Positions 43,089 through 52,086 of a stretch of 64,000 bases of DNA are shown here, in pieces (position 1 is the first letter of the stretch; each line of letters opens with the position of its first letter). Source of the stretch: Sphingobacteriaceae bacterium GW460-11-11-14-LB5 (GTDB lineage Bacteria > Bacteroidota > Bacteroidia > Sphingobacteriales > Sphingobacteriaceae). Where the stretch lies: positions 4,898,001 to 4,962,000 of the forward strand of contig CP021237.1 of NCBI GenBank assembly GCA_002151545.1, given 5' to 3'. Position numbers and translations under genes: made by a program. The notes under the pieces are model-generated. The model searched no databases and was not told the DNA's origin. It was given only the letters and a program-made list of their open reading frames with translations.

Positions 43089-44834
43089 ATGTTAAGAACA
43101 GTAACTTGTGGTGCATTAAACCTAAATAACTTAGGCGAAAGTGTTACGCTATGTGGTTGGGTACAAAAATCAAGAGATTTAGGCGGTATGACTTTTATCG
43201 ACATCCGCGATCGTTATGGTATTACTCAGTTGGTTTTTAACATGGACGATAATCGTGAGCTTTGCGAAACCGCACGTACTTTAGGTCGTGAATTTGTAAT
43301 CAAAGCGATTGGTACCGTTGTTGAAAGAAGCAACAAAAACCCAAAAATGGCTACAGGCGATGTGGAGATTAAAATTTCTGCATTAGAGATTTTAAATGCT
43401 GCGAAATTACCGCCTTTCATGATCGATGATGAAACCGATGGTGGTGATGAGCTGCGCATGAAATACCGCTATTTAGACTTACGCCGTAATCCGGTTCGCA
43501 ATAACCTGGTTTTACGTCATAAAATGGCACAATCGGTTCGCCGTTATTTAGATGCTTTAGATTTTATCGAAGTAGAAACACCTGTTTTAATTAAATCAAC
43601 ACCAGAAGGTGCAAGAGATTTCGTTGTGCCTAGCCGCATGAACGAAGGTGAGTTTTATGCTTTGCCTCAATCGCCGCAAACCTTTAAACAATTGTTGATG
43701 GTTTCGGGATTCGACCGTTACTTCCAAATTGTAAAATGTTTTAGAGATGAAGACTTAAGAGCCGACCGTCAGCCTGAGTTTACCCAGATTGACTGTGAAA
43801 TGTCTTTCATCGAACAAGAAGATATACTAAACACTTTTGAAGGTTTGATCCGTACTTTATTTAAAGAAGTACGCAACTACGATTTACCAGAAGTGCCGCG
43901 TATGCAATATGCAGATGCGATGCGTTTATATGGATCTGACAAACCAGATACCCGTTTTGCGATGCAGTTTGTGGAGCTTAACCACCTGGTAAAGGGTAAA
44001 GGTTTCCCTGTTTTCGACAATGCAGAATTGGTAGTAGGTATCAATGCAAAAGGTGCAGCAAGTTATACGCGTAAGCAATTAGATGAATTAACAGATTTCA
44101 TCAAACGCCCGCAGATTGGCGCCACAGGTTTGATCTATGCACGCCACAATGAAGACGGAACCATTAAATCATCAGTAGATAAGTTCTTCAACGAAGAAGA
44201 CCTTAAACAATGGAGCGAAGCTTTCGGCACAGAAAAAGGCGATTTATTATTGATTTTAGCCGGCTCTACCGATAAAGTACGCAAACAGCTAAATGAGCTT
44301 CGTTTGGAGATGGGTAGCCGCTTAGGTTTACGCGATAAAAATACATTCTCTGCACTTTGGGTATTGGATTTTCCACTTTTAGAATGGGATGAGGAAACTG
44401 AACGTTACCATGCCATGCACCACCCATTCACTTCGCCTAAACCTGAAGACATTGCCTTATTAGATACCGATCCTAAAAACGTACGTGCCAATGCTTACGA
44501 CATGGTCATCAACGGAACTGAAGTTGGTGGTGGATCGATCCGTATTCACGATAGGGCATTACAGGCTTTAATGTTTAAACATTTAGGTTTCAGTGCAGAA
44601 GAAGCACAAAAACAATTTGGTTTCTTAATGGATGCCTTCGAGTTTGGTGCACCTCCGCATGGTGGTATTGCTTTTGGTTTCGATCGTTTAACCTCAATTT
44701 TTGCAGGTTTAGATTCCATTCGTGATGTAATTGCTTTCCCTAAAAACAACTCAGGAAGAGATGTAATGATCGATAGCCCGAGCACTATTGACGAGAAACA
44801 ATTGAAAGAATTAAAGATTAAAACAGATTTATAA
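43089..44834 (+). CDS. aspS: aspartyl-tRNA synthetase
   Basis: A 581-residue class II synthetase that charges tRNA-Asp. Layout: N-terminal OB-fold anticodon-binding domain (about 1-105, [24 protein letters not shown] region), catalytic domain with motif 2 ([19 protein letters not shown], about 222-240) and motif 3 ([13 protein letters not shown], about 517-530), and the GAD insertion domain (about 280-410) that marks the bacterial type. It is a single gene with its own promoter and a strong terminator downstream. No Gat amidotransferase genes are present, so nothing indicates whether it also charges tRNA-Asn. Confidence 0.96.
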   Translation: MLRTVTCGALNLNNLGESVTLCGWVQKSRDLGGMTFIDIRDRYGITQLVFNMDDNRELCETARTLGREFVIKAIGTVVERSNKNPKMATGDVEIKISALEILNAAKLPPFMIDDETDGGDELRMKYRYLDLRRNPVRNNLVLRHKMAQSVRRYLDALDFIEVETPVLIKSTPEGARDFVVPSRMNEGEFYALPQSPQTFKQLLMVSGFDRYFQIVKCFRDEDLRADRQPEFTQIDCEMSFIEQEDILNTFEGLIRTLFKEVRNYDLPEVPRMQYADAMRLYGSDKPDTRFAMQFVELNHLVKGKGFPVFDNAELVVGINAKGAASYTRKQLDELTDFIKRPQIGATGLIYARHNEDGTIKSSVDKFFNEEDLKQWSEAFGTEKGDLLLILAGSTDKVRKQLNELRLEMGSRLGLRDKNTFSALWVLDFPLLEWDEETERYHAMHHPFTSPKPEDIALLDTDPKNVRANAYDMVINGTEVGGGSIRIHDRALQALMFKHLGFSAEEAQKQFGFLMDAFEFGAPPHGGIAFGFDRLTSIFAGLDSIRDVIAFPKNNSGRDVMIDSPSTIDEKQLKELKIKTDL

Positions 44835-44841
44835 ATAGATC

Positions 44842-44900
44842 CGTCACGCTGAACCTGGTTTAGCATCTTTTCAAGAAGAACCTGAAAAACCAGGATGACG
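44842..44900. repeat. dispersed inverted repeat after aspS
   Basis: The left arm beginning CGTCACGCTGAACCTGG (44842 on) is a copy of the repeat at 31708-31735 (24 of 28). The right arm AAACCAGGATGACG (44887-44900) is its gapped reverse complement, so here both ends of the element are present. Confidence 0.55.
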
Positions 44901-44908
44901 AAACGCAT

Positions 44909-44946
44909 AAAAAAAGCCTCAGGATTTTGAATTCTGAGGCTTTTTT
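44909..44946. terminator. terminator of aspS, probably bidirectional
   Basis: AAAAAGCCTCAG (44911-44922) and CTGAGGCTTTTT (44934-44945) form a 12-bp stem flanked by A and T runs, so it can stop transcripts from both sides. The next gene is convergent. Confidence 0.9.
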
Positions 44947-45003
44947 ATGACAGTCACTTTGCGTTTCACTAACGAATGAACCAATGGCTAATGAACCATT
45001 GAA

Positions 45004-45441
45004 CTAATATGTTTCACTATCAGGCGGAATGCCATAGTCAATAAATTTCTTTTCTTTTTTCTCTTTCTTTTTACCCAACCAACTCTTTACAGAATTAAAA
45101 ATTGCTGACAAATGTTCTGCGTCAAGCGATTTACCAATTTTTCCTGAAACCAGACCTACAGCTGCTTTGGTTAAAAAACCGGCACCTCTAAAAAGGGTTT
45201 TATTCATAAACATGGGCAAAAGCAAGGACATAGCGGTTCCGCTTATATTTAATTTTTCGTCGGCTTTAAACAGGTTACTTGGTGTAGCATACCTTTTTAT
45301 CAGTGCGCCCAAGGTAAATTGTTTAAAATAAGCTTTCGTATCCGATTTAAGCATATTTTGCTTAAGCGTATATTCAACCTTCAGTTCTAATTTTCTAGCC
45401 TGCAGGTCTTCTAGATTTCGGATGTCTTTATACCTTTTCAT
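45004..45441 (-). CDS. uncharacterised protein of the holin/YtxH cluster
   Basis: The start is the ATG at 45441 (MKRYKDIRNLEDLQARK), which overlaps the holin-like gene by 14 bases; an ATG nine codons further up is less likely. It encodes 145 residues: a basic, coiled-coil-prone N terminus (about 1-40), a small hydrophobic patch (MSLLLPMFMNKTLF, about 71-85), a glycine-rich helix (AAVGLVSGKIGKSL) and a Lys/Glu-rich tail. I do not recognise the family. Similar short proteins follow YtxH and holin-like genes in related species, so a membrane-associated stress role is inferred only from linkage. Confidence 0.75.
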   Translation of the reverse strand: MKRYKDIRNLEDLQARKLELKVEYTLKQNMLKSDTKAYFKQFTLGALIKRYATPSNLFKADEKLNISGTAMSLLLPMFMNKTLFRGAGFLTKAAVGLVSGKIGKSLDAEHLSAIFNSVKSWLGKKKEKKEKKFIDYGIPPDSETY

Positions 45442-45805
45442 CTTCCTCCTTATCTGCAAGTTTATCAAAGTATTTTCTAATGGCTACATTAATAATGGCC
45501 TTTTCGATATACTTATCCTTAGTTAAATAAACAATTATTGCCAATAGGATATAGAACAAAGATACGCAGCCAAAGCCTCCGGCATAGCTACCTAAAAGAT
45601 CAGACAGATAAAGTGCCAAAGTTACCGAGCCAAATAAAAAGGCCAATATAAAACAAACAATAACTGCCGTACTGGTTACCAGATCGGCAAATACTTTAGA
45701 GACTTTTTCTACCAGGTAAAGCCTCGTATACTCCACTCTGGCCTCTAGAAAGCCTTTAGCATCGTCTACAAGATCTTCGATACTTTTATCTTTATTTTCC
45801 TGCAT
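45428..45805 (-). CDS. phage holin superfamily / DUF1469-like membrane protein
   Basis: A 125-residue protein with an N-terminal amphipathic helix (SIEDLVDDAKGFLEARVEYTRLYLVEKVSKV, in sections) and two long transmembrane helices (about 45-68 and 75-97). This is the layout of the Phage_holin_3_6 / YqjE-type family, which is chromosomal here and not part of a prophage. Such proteins accompany YtxH-like proteins and are linked to envelope stress. The stop region overlaps the following gene. Confidence 0.82.
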   Translation of the reverse strand: MQENKDKSIEDLVDDAKGFLEARVEYTRLYLVEKVSKVFADLVTSTAVIVCFILAFLFGSVTLALYLSDLLGSYAGGFGCVSLFYILLAIIVYLTKDKYIEKAIINVAIRKYFDKLADKEEDEKV

Positions 45806-45823
45806 AATTCAGATGATATTTAA

Positions 45824-45839
45824 CCGGGCAATTGCCCGG
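45824..45839. repeat. perfect 16-bp palindrome
   Basis: CCGGGCAATTGCCCGG lies between the YtxH and holin-like genes. As RNA it forms a 6-bp GC stem with an AATT loop. Without a T tract it may stabilise or attenuate the transcript rather than end it. Confidence 0.5.
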
Positions 45840-45858
45840 CTATGCAATATTTTATTTA

Positions 45859-46125
45859 TTACGCGTGTTCAACGTCGTCACTATATTCTTCTTCTACGCT
45901 TCTTAATTTTGTTTTAATTGAGCTTACCACTTTATCTTTTAAGCTGGCAAGATGGTTAATTTCATCAGCAGCTTTATCTTTGATAGAGTCGCCCAGGTCT
46001 TTTAGAGATTGGCTTAATTTATCGCGGGTTTCATCACCTTTATCTGGTGCGAACAAAATTCCTAGCGCCGCACCAGCAGCTAATCCTGCTAAAAGCGCAA
46101 CTACAACTTTTGAGTTATCATTCAT
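45859..46125 (-). CDS. YtxH domain protein
   Basis: An 88-residue protein with the YtxH N terminus: a hydrophobic Gly/Ala helix (VVVALLAGLAAGAALGILFAP) ending in the family APDKG turn, followed by an amphipathic, coiled-coil-prone tail rich in Lys, Asp and Ser. YtxH-domain proteins are membrane-anchored general-stress proteins of unknown mechanism. It is the first gene of the minus-strand set YtxH, holin-like, unknown. Confidence 0.88.
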   Translation of the reverse strand: MNDNSKVVVALLAGLAAGAALGILFAPDKGDETRDKLSQSLKDLGDSIKDKAADEINHLASLKDKVVSSIKTKLRSVEEEYSDDVEHA

Positions 46126-46198
46126 AATTAATGTATTTTAAGGGTTTAACAATTATGTACAATATAAAACTACTACATTATTTATTGTTAAGCTATAT

Positions 46199-47248
46199 TT
46201 ATAACTCCGTATGCTCATTATTTGTTTTAATTCTTTCCAATCTTTCTGATGCAAGCGTACTGGTTTCGTAAATCTTAACAAGCAATATAAAATAAGATAA
46301 TAGCAGGGGACCAAAAACAAGGCCCAATATTCCAAATAAAGGGATACCAATAATTACGCCAATTACGGTAATTATGGGGTGAATATTGCCAACTTTTTTT
46401 GCGATGATAAACCTGAGCACATTGTCAATATTGATGATGACTACAAAACCAAAAATAAGCATGGCCCAGCCAGCAAAATTATTCCCGTTCGCAATCTGTA
46501 AAATCGCAGCCGGAACAAAAACAACTGGTGGCCCCAAAACAGGCACAAAAGAAATAAATGTTGTAATTACGCCCCAAAACACGGGATCTTTATAACCCAG
46601 CACATAAAAAGAAAGACTTAAAAGCGAACCCTGAACGAGGCAGATCAGTCCCTGGCCCAACACATTTGCATAAGTTGTATTCCTCATTTCATCGCCAAAA
46701 CGGAGGGCGTTCTGTTCTCTGAAAGGCGCATATTTAATCAATGAAAATTCGAATTTTTTCCGCTCAATTAACATAAAGTAGAGTAAAAAGTACATCACCA
46801 ATAAACTTAATACAATATTTACTGCACTCGATATTAAGGATGGAAAAAGCTGAGTGGCCCAATTCCCCAAACGGTTTAATCCTTCCTGAATAACATCCTG
46901 ATTAATTTTAACCGGAATAAGGTGTTGTAGTTTAACCAATAGATTCCTGAAAAAGACTTCATTGTTCCTCAATTCAGAAATTTTGCTGATAACCATACTG
47001 CTTAATGCATAAAAAGGCATTACAATGAGTATGATAGAGATGGTGATCAGAAAAATAGCCGTTACTCTTTTATTCCACCCCTTATTTTCGGCCAAATGGA
47101 TATAGGCTGGCCGCATGATGGTATAAAGCACCAAAGTGCTTAAAATGGCGCTAAAAATACTCTGCAAAGAATATGCAATTAACACCCCGAGTGCAATAAT
47201 AATGACGAGGTTAATGTTATTGCGTTGCTTATAAGAGAATACTGACAT
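46199..47248 (-). CDS. AI-2E family transporter (permease)
   Basis: A 349-residue polytopic protein with seven to eight hydrophobic segments and the AI-2E signature region: GYKDPVFWGVITTFISFVPVLGPPVVFVPAAI (about 220-250, GxxxPxxWG...PxxGP) and a C-terminal GNIHPIITVIGVIIGIPLFGILGLVFGPLLLSYF. Members are varied (autoinducer export, Na+/H+ exchange), so the substrate is unknown. It lies between the YtxH gene and the NtrC-type regulator gene on the same strand. Confidence 0.9.
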   Translation of the reverse strand: MSVFSYKQRNNINLVIIIALGVLIAYSLQSIFSAILSTLVLYTIMRPAYIHLAENKGWNKRVTAIFLITISIILIVMPFYALSSMVISKISELRNNEVFFRNLLVKLQHLIPVKINQDVIQEGLNRLGNWATQLFPSLISSAVNIVLSLLVMYFLLYFMLIERKKFEFSLIKYAPFREQNALRFGDEMRNTTYANVLGQGLICLVQGSLLSLSFYVLGYKDPVFWGVITTFISFVPVLGPPVVFVPAAILQIANGNNFAGWAMLIFGFVVIINIDNVLRFIIAKKVGNIHPIITVIGVIIGIPLFGILGLVFGPLLLSYFILLVKIYETSTLASERLERIKTNNEHTEL

Positions 47249-47312
47249 ATTTAGATAATAAGGCTATTCTTTAAATGTTAAAATGCCCCCTTTTGTTTTG
47301 TTGATTTAAAAT

Positions 47313-48722
47313 TTATGTTCCATTATCGATCCTAAATTTAATTTTATTATAAAGTGTTTTTCTGTCGATGTTTAAGATTTTGGCTGCCTTGGTTTTATTG
47401 AAATTAACCTCTTTTAGCACTTCTAAAATAGCATTATATTCGGCCTCTTTAGCTGCATTCCGTAAATGAAGTGATTTTTCATGATGTGATTTTGGAGGCA
47501 AAAGAAGGGCTTTTTTTTCATACTGAGTGCTACGGTGATCAATCATTCCGAACTCTAAGGGTAAAACATGGGGTTCTATGCAATCTCCATCGGTTAATAA
47601 AGCAACCCGCCTGATTACATTTTTCAACTCACGTACATTACCTGGCCAAGGGTTGGCCAATAAACATTTCTTTACCTCATCAGAAAAGCCTTTAATCTTT
47701 TTATTCAGTTCCTGGTTTGCTATGGACAGGAAGCGCTCAGCGAATAGGAGTATGTCATTGCCCCGGTGTTTCAATGATGGAACATGTATAGAAAATTCAT
47801 TAAAGCGGTGATATAAATCTTCCCTAAATGTACCCTTTTGAATGCCTTCTTCTAAATTTTCATTGGTGGCTACAATAAGCCGCACATCCAGATCAATCTC
47901 CTTTGTACTACCAATCCGCTTTATTTTCCGCTCCTGAACTGCCCTGAGTAAAATAGCCTGAATTTCGTATGATAAATTACTGACCTCATCAAGAAATAAT
48001 GTTCCGCCATTTGCCTGTTCAAAGTGTCCTATTTTAGTAAAAAGTGCACCAGTGAATGATCCTTTTTCATGCCCGAAAAATTCGCTTGCGGCGAGCTCCT
48101 TCGTTAAAGAACCACAATCCATGGCAACAAAGCTGCCCGCACTGCGTAAACTATTCCTATGAATGGCCTTAGCCACACATTCTTTTCCTGTGCCACTTTT
48201 CCCGGTTAAAATAATGCTGTAATTTGTTTGGGCAACAACATTAATTTGCGCTAAAAGATTTAATGAAACTTTACTCTTACCTTCAATATACTGAGGCTGG
48301 TTAAAAAAATCAGTTGCTTCGATTTTGTTCCCGGTACTTTTATGTTTTTTTAAAAGTTGCTGCGCTTCAAGCGCTTTGTTAATCGTATTTAATATCTCAT
48401 CAGGATATAATGGCTTAACAATATAATCATAAGCCCCCAGTTTTATGAGTTCAACAGCAAGTTTAACATCCGAATATCCGGTAATAATAATAACGCCTGT
48501 TGCCGGATGACTTTCGCTTATATATTTTAAAATTTCTTTACCATCTGTATCATCAAGACGGTAATCGCAGAGAACCAGGTCGAACTTTTCCTTATTTAGA
48601 ATTTCTAATGCAGTACTTCCGGTGGTTGTATGTAGTACATCAAAACCACTTTTCGTTAAAAATTTAGAAAGTAATAAGCCAATATTTATTTCATCATCAA
48701 TTATAAGTATCTTGTTTTTCAT
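47313..48722 (-). CDS. sigma-54-dependent response regulator, NtrC type
   Basis: A 469-residue protein. Receiver domain (1-120) with D53 as phosphoacceptor and K102; AAA+ domain (about 143-375) with Walker A GKSGTGKE (173-180), the sigma-54 contact loop GSFTGA (220-225) and Walker B TLFLDE (240-245); and a Fis-type helix-turn-helix at the C terminus (NKTKAAKILNIDRKTLYNKIKF). The loop has Ser in place of the common Ala (GAFTGA), a variant also known in active proteins. No histidine kinase is next to it, so it is an orphan here. The AI-2E/YtxH genes downstream are possible targets. Confidence 0.92.
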   Translation of the reverse strand: MKNKILIIDDEINIGLLLSKFLTKSGFDVLHTTTGSTALEILNKEKFDLVLCDYRLDDTDGKEILKYISESHPATGVIIITGYSDVKLAVELIKLGAYDYIVKPLYPDEILNTINKALEAQQLLKKHKSTGNKIEATDFFNQPQYIEGKSKVSLNLLAQINVVAQTNYSIILTGKSGTGKECVAKAIHRNSLRSAGSFVAMDCGSLTKELAASEFFGHEKGSFTGALFTKIGHFEQANGGTLFLDEVSNLSYEIQAILLRAVQERKIKRIGSTKEIDLDVRLIVATNENLEEGIQKGTFREDLYHRFNEFSIHVPSLKHRGNDILLFAERFLSIANQELNKKIKGFSDEVKKCLLANPWPGNVRELKNVIRRVALLTDGDCIEPHVLPLEFGMIDHRSTQYEKKALLLPPKSHHEKSLHLRNAAKEAEYNAILEVLKEVNFNKTKAAKILNIDRKTLYNKIKFRIDNGT

Positions 48723-48889
48723 TAATAGGATTTTTAGCCCTAAAAAGAACCCCGAATAATTTAGTGGGATGAATCAAAATGATTGAGATTAAGCATTTTA
48801 GATTATGCATAATTACTTAAAAAATATTGAACTTAAAAACATTTTACACATTTAATTAGTACAACGATAGAATTAATACTACAAATCTA

Positions 48890-49669
48890 TTATTTACCTG
48901 TAAAAATTGCTTTTCTCTTTTCCACAAATGCCGTTACACCTTCCTTAAAATCGGCGGTTTCGAAACATTTGCCAAATTCTTCAATTTCGGTAGCATAACC
49001 ATTGGTATTATTTATTGATGCAATCACCGATTTTATTGCTGCTGAAATAGCCAAAGGTGCACGCTGCTTAATCACATTCAGCATTTCTTCAGCCTTGCCA
49101 ATGAGGTCTGCCTGTGGAACAACAACATTTACCAGGCCTATTTTTTCTGCATCGGTAGCGGTAATCATATTTGCGGTAGTAATCATTTCTATGGCTTTAC
49201 CCTTTCCAACCAATTGCGTAAGGCGCTGGGTGCCACCATAACCGGGAATTAAGCCTAAAGTAACTTCCGGCAAACCTAATTTCGCGTTATCTGATGCAAT
49301 GCGTATGTGGCAGGCCATTGCCAACTCCAGTCCTCCGCCTAAAGCAAATCCATTAATTGCTGCGATAAATGGTTTTGAAGAATTTTCAATGGCATTAAAA
49401 ACCAGCTCATGACCGCGTTTTGCCAATTCTTCTCCCTGTTTGCCACTATAATCAGAAAACTCTTTAATATCGGCCCCTGCAACAAATGCCTTTTCACCTG
49501 CTCCGGTTAAAATAACACCTCTTACTTCATCTGTTCTACCTGCAAAAGCAATTACATCCGCCAGTTCAGCCAAAGTATCTTTATTTAAAGCATTCAGTGC
49601 TTTTTCGCGGTTAATGGTAACGTATAAAATGTTTTCTTTTATTTCTGAGATTAAATTCTGGTATGCCAT
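48890..49669 (-). CDS. enoyl-CoA hydratase (crotonase family)
   Basis: A 259-residue crotonase. Oxyanion-hole runs: AFVAGADIKEF (61-71) and NGFALGGGLELA (106-117). Both catalytic glutamates of true hydratases are present: E115 (GGGLE) and E135 (LGLPE), spaced 20 residues apart as in rat mitochondrial hydratase. It hydrates trans-2-enoyl-CoA to 3-hydroxyacyl-CoA in fatty acid or butyrate metabolism. It starts three bases after the stop of the B12-binding protein gene, so the two are co-transcribed. Confidence 0.9.
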   Translation of the reverse strand: MAYQNLISEIKENILYVTINREKALNALNKDTLAELADVIAFAGRTDEVRGVILTGAGEKAFVAGADIKEFSDYSGKQGEELAKRGHELVFNAIENSSKPFIAAINGFALGGGLELAMACHIRIASDNAKLGLPEVTLGLIPGYGGTQRLTQLVGKGKAIEMITTANMITATDAEKIGLVNVVVPQADLIGKAEEMLNVIKQRAPLAISAAIKSVIASINNTNGYATEIEEFGKCFETADFKEGVTAFVEKRKAIFTGK

Positions 49670-49672
49670 AGC

Positions 49673-50092
49673 TTAAAAATTTCTGTTTTCTGTAACCCAA
49701 TTCTGTATATATTCTACAATACTGGCCATGGTTGTACCTGGAGGAAATAGTTCTCCAACCCCCATACCTGCCAGTTTTAGCCGATCTGCTTCCGGAATAA
49801 TCCCTCCGCCGGTTAACAACACATCATCTAACTGTTTTTCTTTCATAAAGTGAATAATCTTTGGAAAAACCGTCATGTGTGCGCCCGATAGGATAGAAAT
49901 CCCAATGGCATCAACATCCTCTTGAAGCGCTGTGTTTACCACCATTTCGGGTGTTTGGCGCAGGCCGGTATAAATTACTTCCATGCCGGCATCTCGTAAG
50001 GAAGTTGCGATTACTTTGGCTCCCCTGTCGTGACCATCTAATCCAACCTTAGCCACTAAAACGCGTATAGGCCGATTTAATACTTTGCTCAT
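49673..50092 (-). CDS. stand-alone cobalamin-binding protein (mutase C-terminal domain type)
   Basis: A 139-residue protein equivalent to the B12-binding domain of acyl-CoA mutases. It has the DxHxxG motif (D19-G-H21-D-R-G24), the SIL/SGAH run (about 72-76) and the GGG turn (about 96-98), the three loops that hold the dimethylbenzimidazole tail with His as lower ligand. The matching large substrate-binding subunit is not in the window. It may be the small subunit of a two-part methylmalonyl-CoA or related mutase encoded elsewhere. Confidence 0.88.
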   Translation of the reverse strand: MSKVLNRPIRVLVAKVGLDGHDRGAKVIATSLRDAGMEVIYTGLRQTPEMVVNTALQEDVDAIGISILSGAHMTVFPKIIHFMKEKQLDDVLLTGGGIIPEADRLKLAGMGVGELFPPGTTMASIVEYIQNWVTENRNF

Positions 50093-50178
50093 ATTGAATA
50101 TTAAGTTGACGTAAATGTATTGATTTTGATTCTCAAATTAATCATTAACTAAAACAAGTAGAATTAGACTAATCTTTT

Positions 50179-50186
50179 TACATTTG
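50179..50186 (+). promoter_or_regulatory. possible -7 element of glnS
   Basis: TACATTTG fits TAnnTTTG and ends 22 bases before the glnS ATG. No -33 TTG is seen at the normal distance. Confidence 0.4.
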
Positions 50187-50208
50187 CATTCCTAATTTAC
50201 AGGTTTTT

Positions 50209-51864
50209 ATGAGTGAAGAGAAGTCATTGAACTTTATTGAAGAAATTGTTGAGAACGACTTAAATAGTGGTAAGTATGAAACTTTGGTTACGCGTTTCCC
50301 GCCGGAACCTAATGGTTATTTACACATTGGCCACGCGAAAGCAATATGCTTAAATTTCGGACTAACACAAAAATACGGCGGCTATACCAACCTGCGTTTT
50401 GACGATACCAATCCGGTAACTGAAAAAACAGAATATGTAAACAGCCAGCAAGAAGATATCAGATGGTTGGGTTTTAACTGGAAAAATGAATTATACGCCT
50501 CAGATTATTTTGATGAGCTGTATGGTTTTGCCGTTAAACTGATCGAAAAAGGTTTGGCTTATGTTGATGAAAGTTCTGCAGATGAAATTGCAGCTTTAAA
50601 AGGCACGCCAACAGAACCAGGACAGGACAGCCCATTCCGTAGCCGCAGCATCGAAGAAAATTTAGACATTTTCACAAAAATGAAAAATGGCGAGTTTGCC
50701 GATGGCGCATATATTCTGAGAGCAAAAATCGACATGGCCAGTCCAAATATGTTAATGCGCGATCCGATTATTTATCGCATTAAACATGCCGAGCATCACC
50801 GTACAGGCAACAAATGGTGCATTTACCCGATGTATGATTTTGCGCACGGACAAAGTGATAGTATCGAAAACATCACCCATTCGATATGTACTCTGGAATA
50901 TGTTTCGCACCGCGAACTTTACGATTGGTTTATCGAAAAATTAGAGATTTTCCCTTCAAAACAATATGAATTCGCCCGTTTAAACCTGACCAGCACGGTA
51001 ATGAGTAAACGCAAGCTATTGCAACTGGTTAACGAAAATTTAGTAAACGGGTGGGATGACCCACGTATGCCTACAATCAGCGGTTTACGCAGAAGAGGTT
51101 TTACACCAAAGAGCATCCGCGAGTTTTGCGAACGTATCGGCATCGCCAAACGCGAAAATTTAATTGAGCTGAGTCTGTTAGAATTTTGTATCCGCGAAGA
51201 TTTAAATAAAACGGCTAACCGCGTAATGGCGGTTTTAGATCCGATTAAACTGGTGATTACGAATTACGAAAAAGGAACAGAAGATTTAATCGGCGAAAAC
51301 AATCCGGAAGCTGAAGATGGCGGAGGTACACGTGTAATCCCTTTCAGCAATGAACTTTGGATCGAGCGTGAAGATTTTATGGAAGTACCGGCAAAAAAAT
51401 GGTTCCGTTTGGCACCTGGTGCAATGGTACGCCTAAAATTTGCCTACATTGTGAAATGCGAAGATTTTGTGAAAGATGAAAACGGAAACGTTACTGAAAT
51501 CCGTTGTACTTACATCCCGGAATCGAAAAGCGGGAATGATACCAGCGGTATAAATGTTAAAGGGACGATCCATTGGGTAAGCGCCCTGCATGCCAAAACT
51601 GCTGAAATCCGTTTGTACGACCGTTTGTTTACTTCTGAAACACCAGATGCTGAGGAAGGCGATTTTAAAGATTACTTAAATCCTGAAAGTTTAACGGTTT
51701 TACCTAACGTTTACATCGAACCGGCATTGGCAGACGCCGATTTAGAAAGCCGTTATCAGTTTATCCGTAAAGGTTATTTCTGTTTAGATAAAGATTCTAC
51801 TGCAGATAAATTGGTTTTTAACCGCACAGTTACCTTAAAAGATACTTTTAAGAAACCGAATTAG
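50209..51864 (+). CDS. glnS: glutaminyl-tRNA synthetase
   Basis: A 551-residue class I synthetase for tRNA-Gln. The HIGH motif is in PPEPNGYLHIGHAKA (about 32-46), the KMSKS-equivalent is VMSKRKLL (about 265-272), and the C-terminal half carries the two anticodon-binding beta-barrels (about 340-551). Presence of GlnRS means this organism makes Gln-tRNA directly, as other Bacteroidota do. It is a single gene with its own terminator and is divergent from the B12-binding protein gene. Confidence 0.96.
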   Translation: MSEEKSLNFIEEIVENDLNSGKYETLVTRFPPEPNGYLHIGHAKAICLNFGLTQKYGGYTNLRFDDTNPVTEKTEYVNSQQEDIRWLGFNWKNELYASDYFDELYGFAVKLIEKGLAYVDESSADEIAALKGTPTEPGQDSPFRSRSIEENLDIFTKMKNGEFADGAYILRAKIDMASPNMLMRDPIIYRIKHAEHHRTGNKWCIYPMYDFAHGQSDSIENITHSICTLEYVSHRELYDWFIEKLEIFPSKQYEFARLNLTSTVMSKRKLLQLVNENLVNGWDDPRMPTISGLRRRGFTPKSIREFCERIGIAKRENLIELSLLEFCIREDLNKTANRVMAVLDPIKLVITNYEKGTEDLIGENNPEAEDGGGTRVIPFSNELWIEREDFMEVPAKKWFRLAPGAMVRLKFAYIVKCEDFVKDENGNVTEIRCTYIPESKSGNDTSGINVKGTIHWVSALHAKTAEIRLYDRLFTSETPDAEEGDFKDYLNPESLTVLPNVYIEPALADADLESRYQFIRKGYFCLDKDSTADKLVFNRTVTLKDTFKKPN

Positions 51865-51889
51865 GTTTAGCCATTTTGGCCACAGATAT

Positions 51890-51933
51890 GCACAGATGAA
51901 CACGGATTTTAGTGTTTATCTGTGCTTTTTTTT
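51890..51933 (+). terminator. terminator after glnS
   Basis: GCACAGATGAACAC (51890-51903) pairs with GTGTTTATCTGTGC (51912-51925), 14 bp with one G-T pair, and is followed by a long T run. The rest of the gap to the amidase gene contains degenerate short GACTTCGGAC-like repeats. Confidence 0.85.
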
Positions 51934-52086
51934 ATTAGGTGGTCAACCGATTAATTGTTTGAATTGGTTAACTGGCTTCAACCGTCCAGCTTTTGGAAGG
52001 GTTGGTATATTTGTTTGTCCCATGACTTCGGACCTCTGTCCTTTGACTTTCGGACTTATTTACGCTAGCCGCCAAACGCCCTTCAC

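Noticed and set aside
45428-45805. Prophage lysis gene
   Set aside because: The holin-like protein is flanked by YtxH and permease genes with no phage structural or lysin genes, so it is the chromosomal stress-type family.
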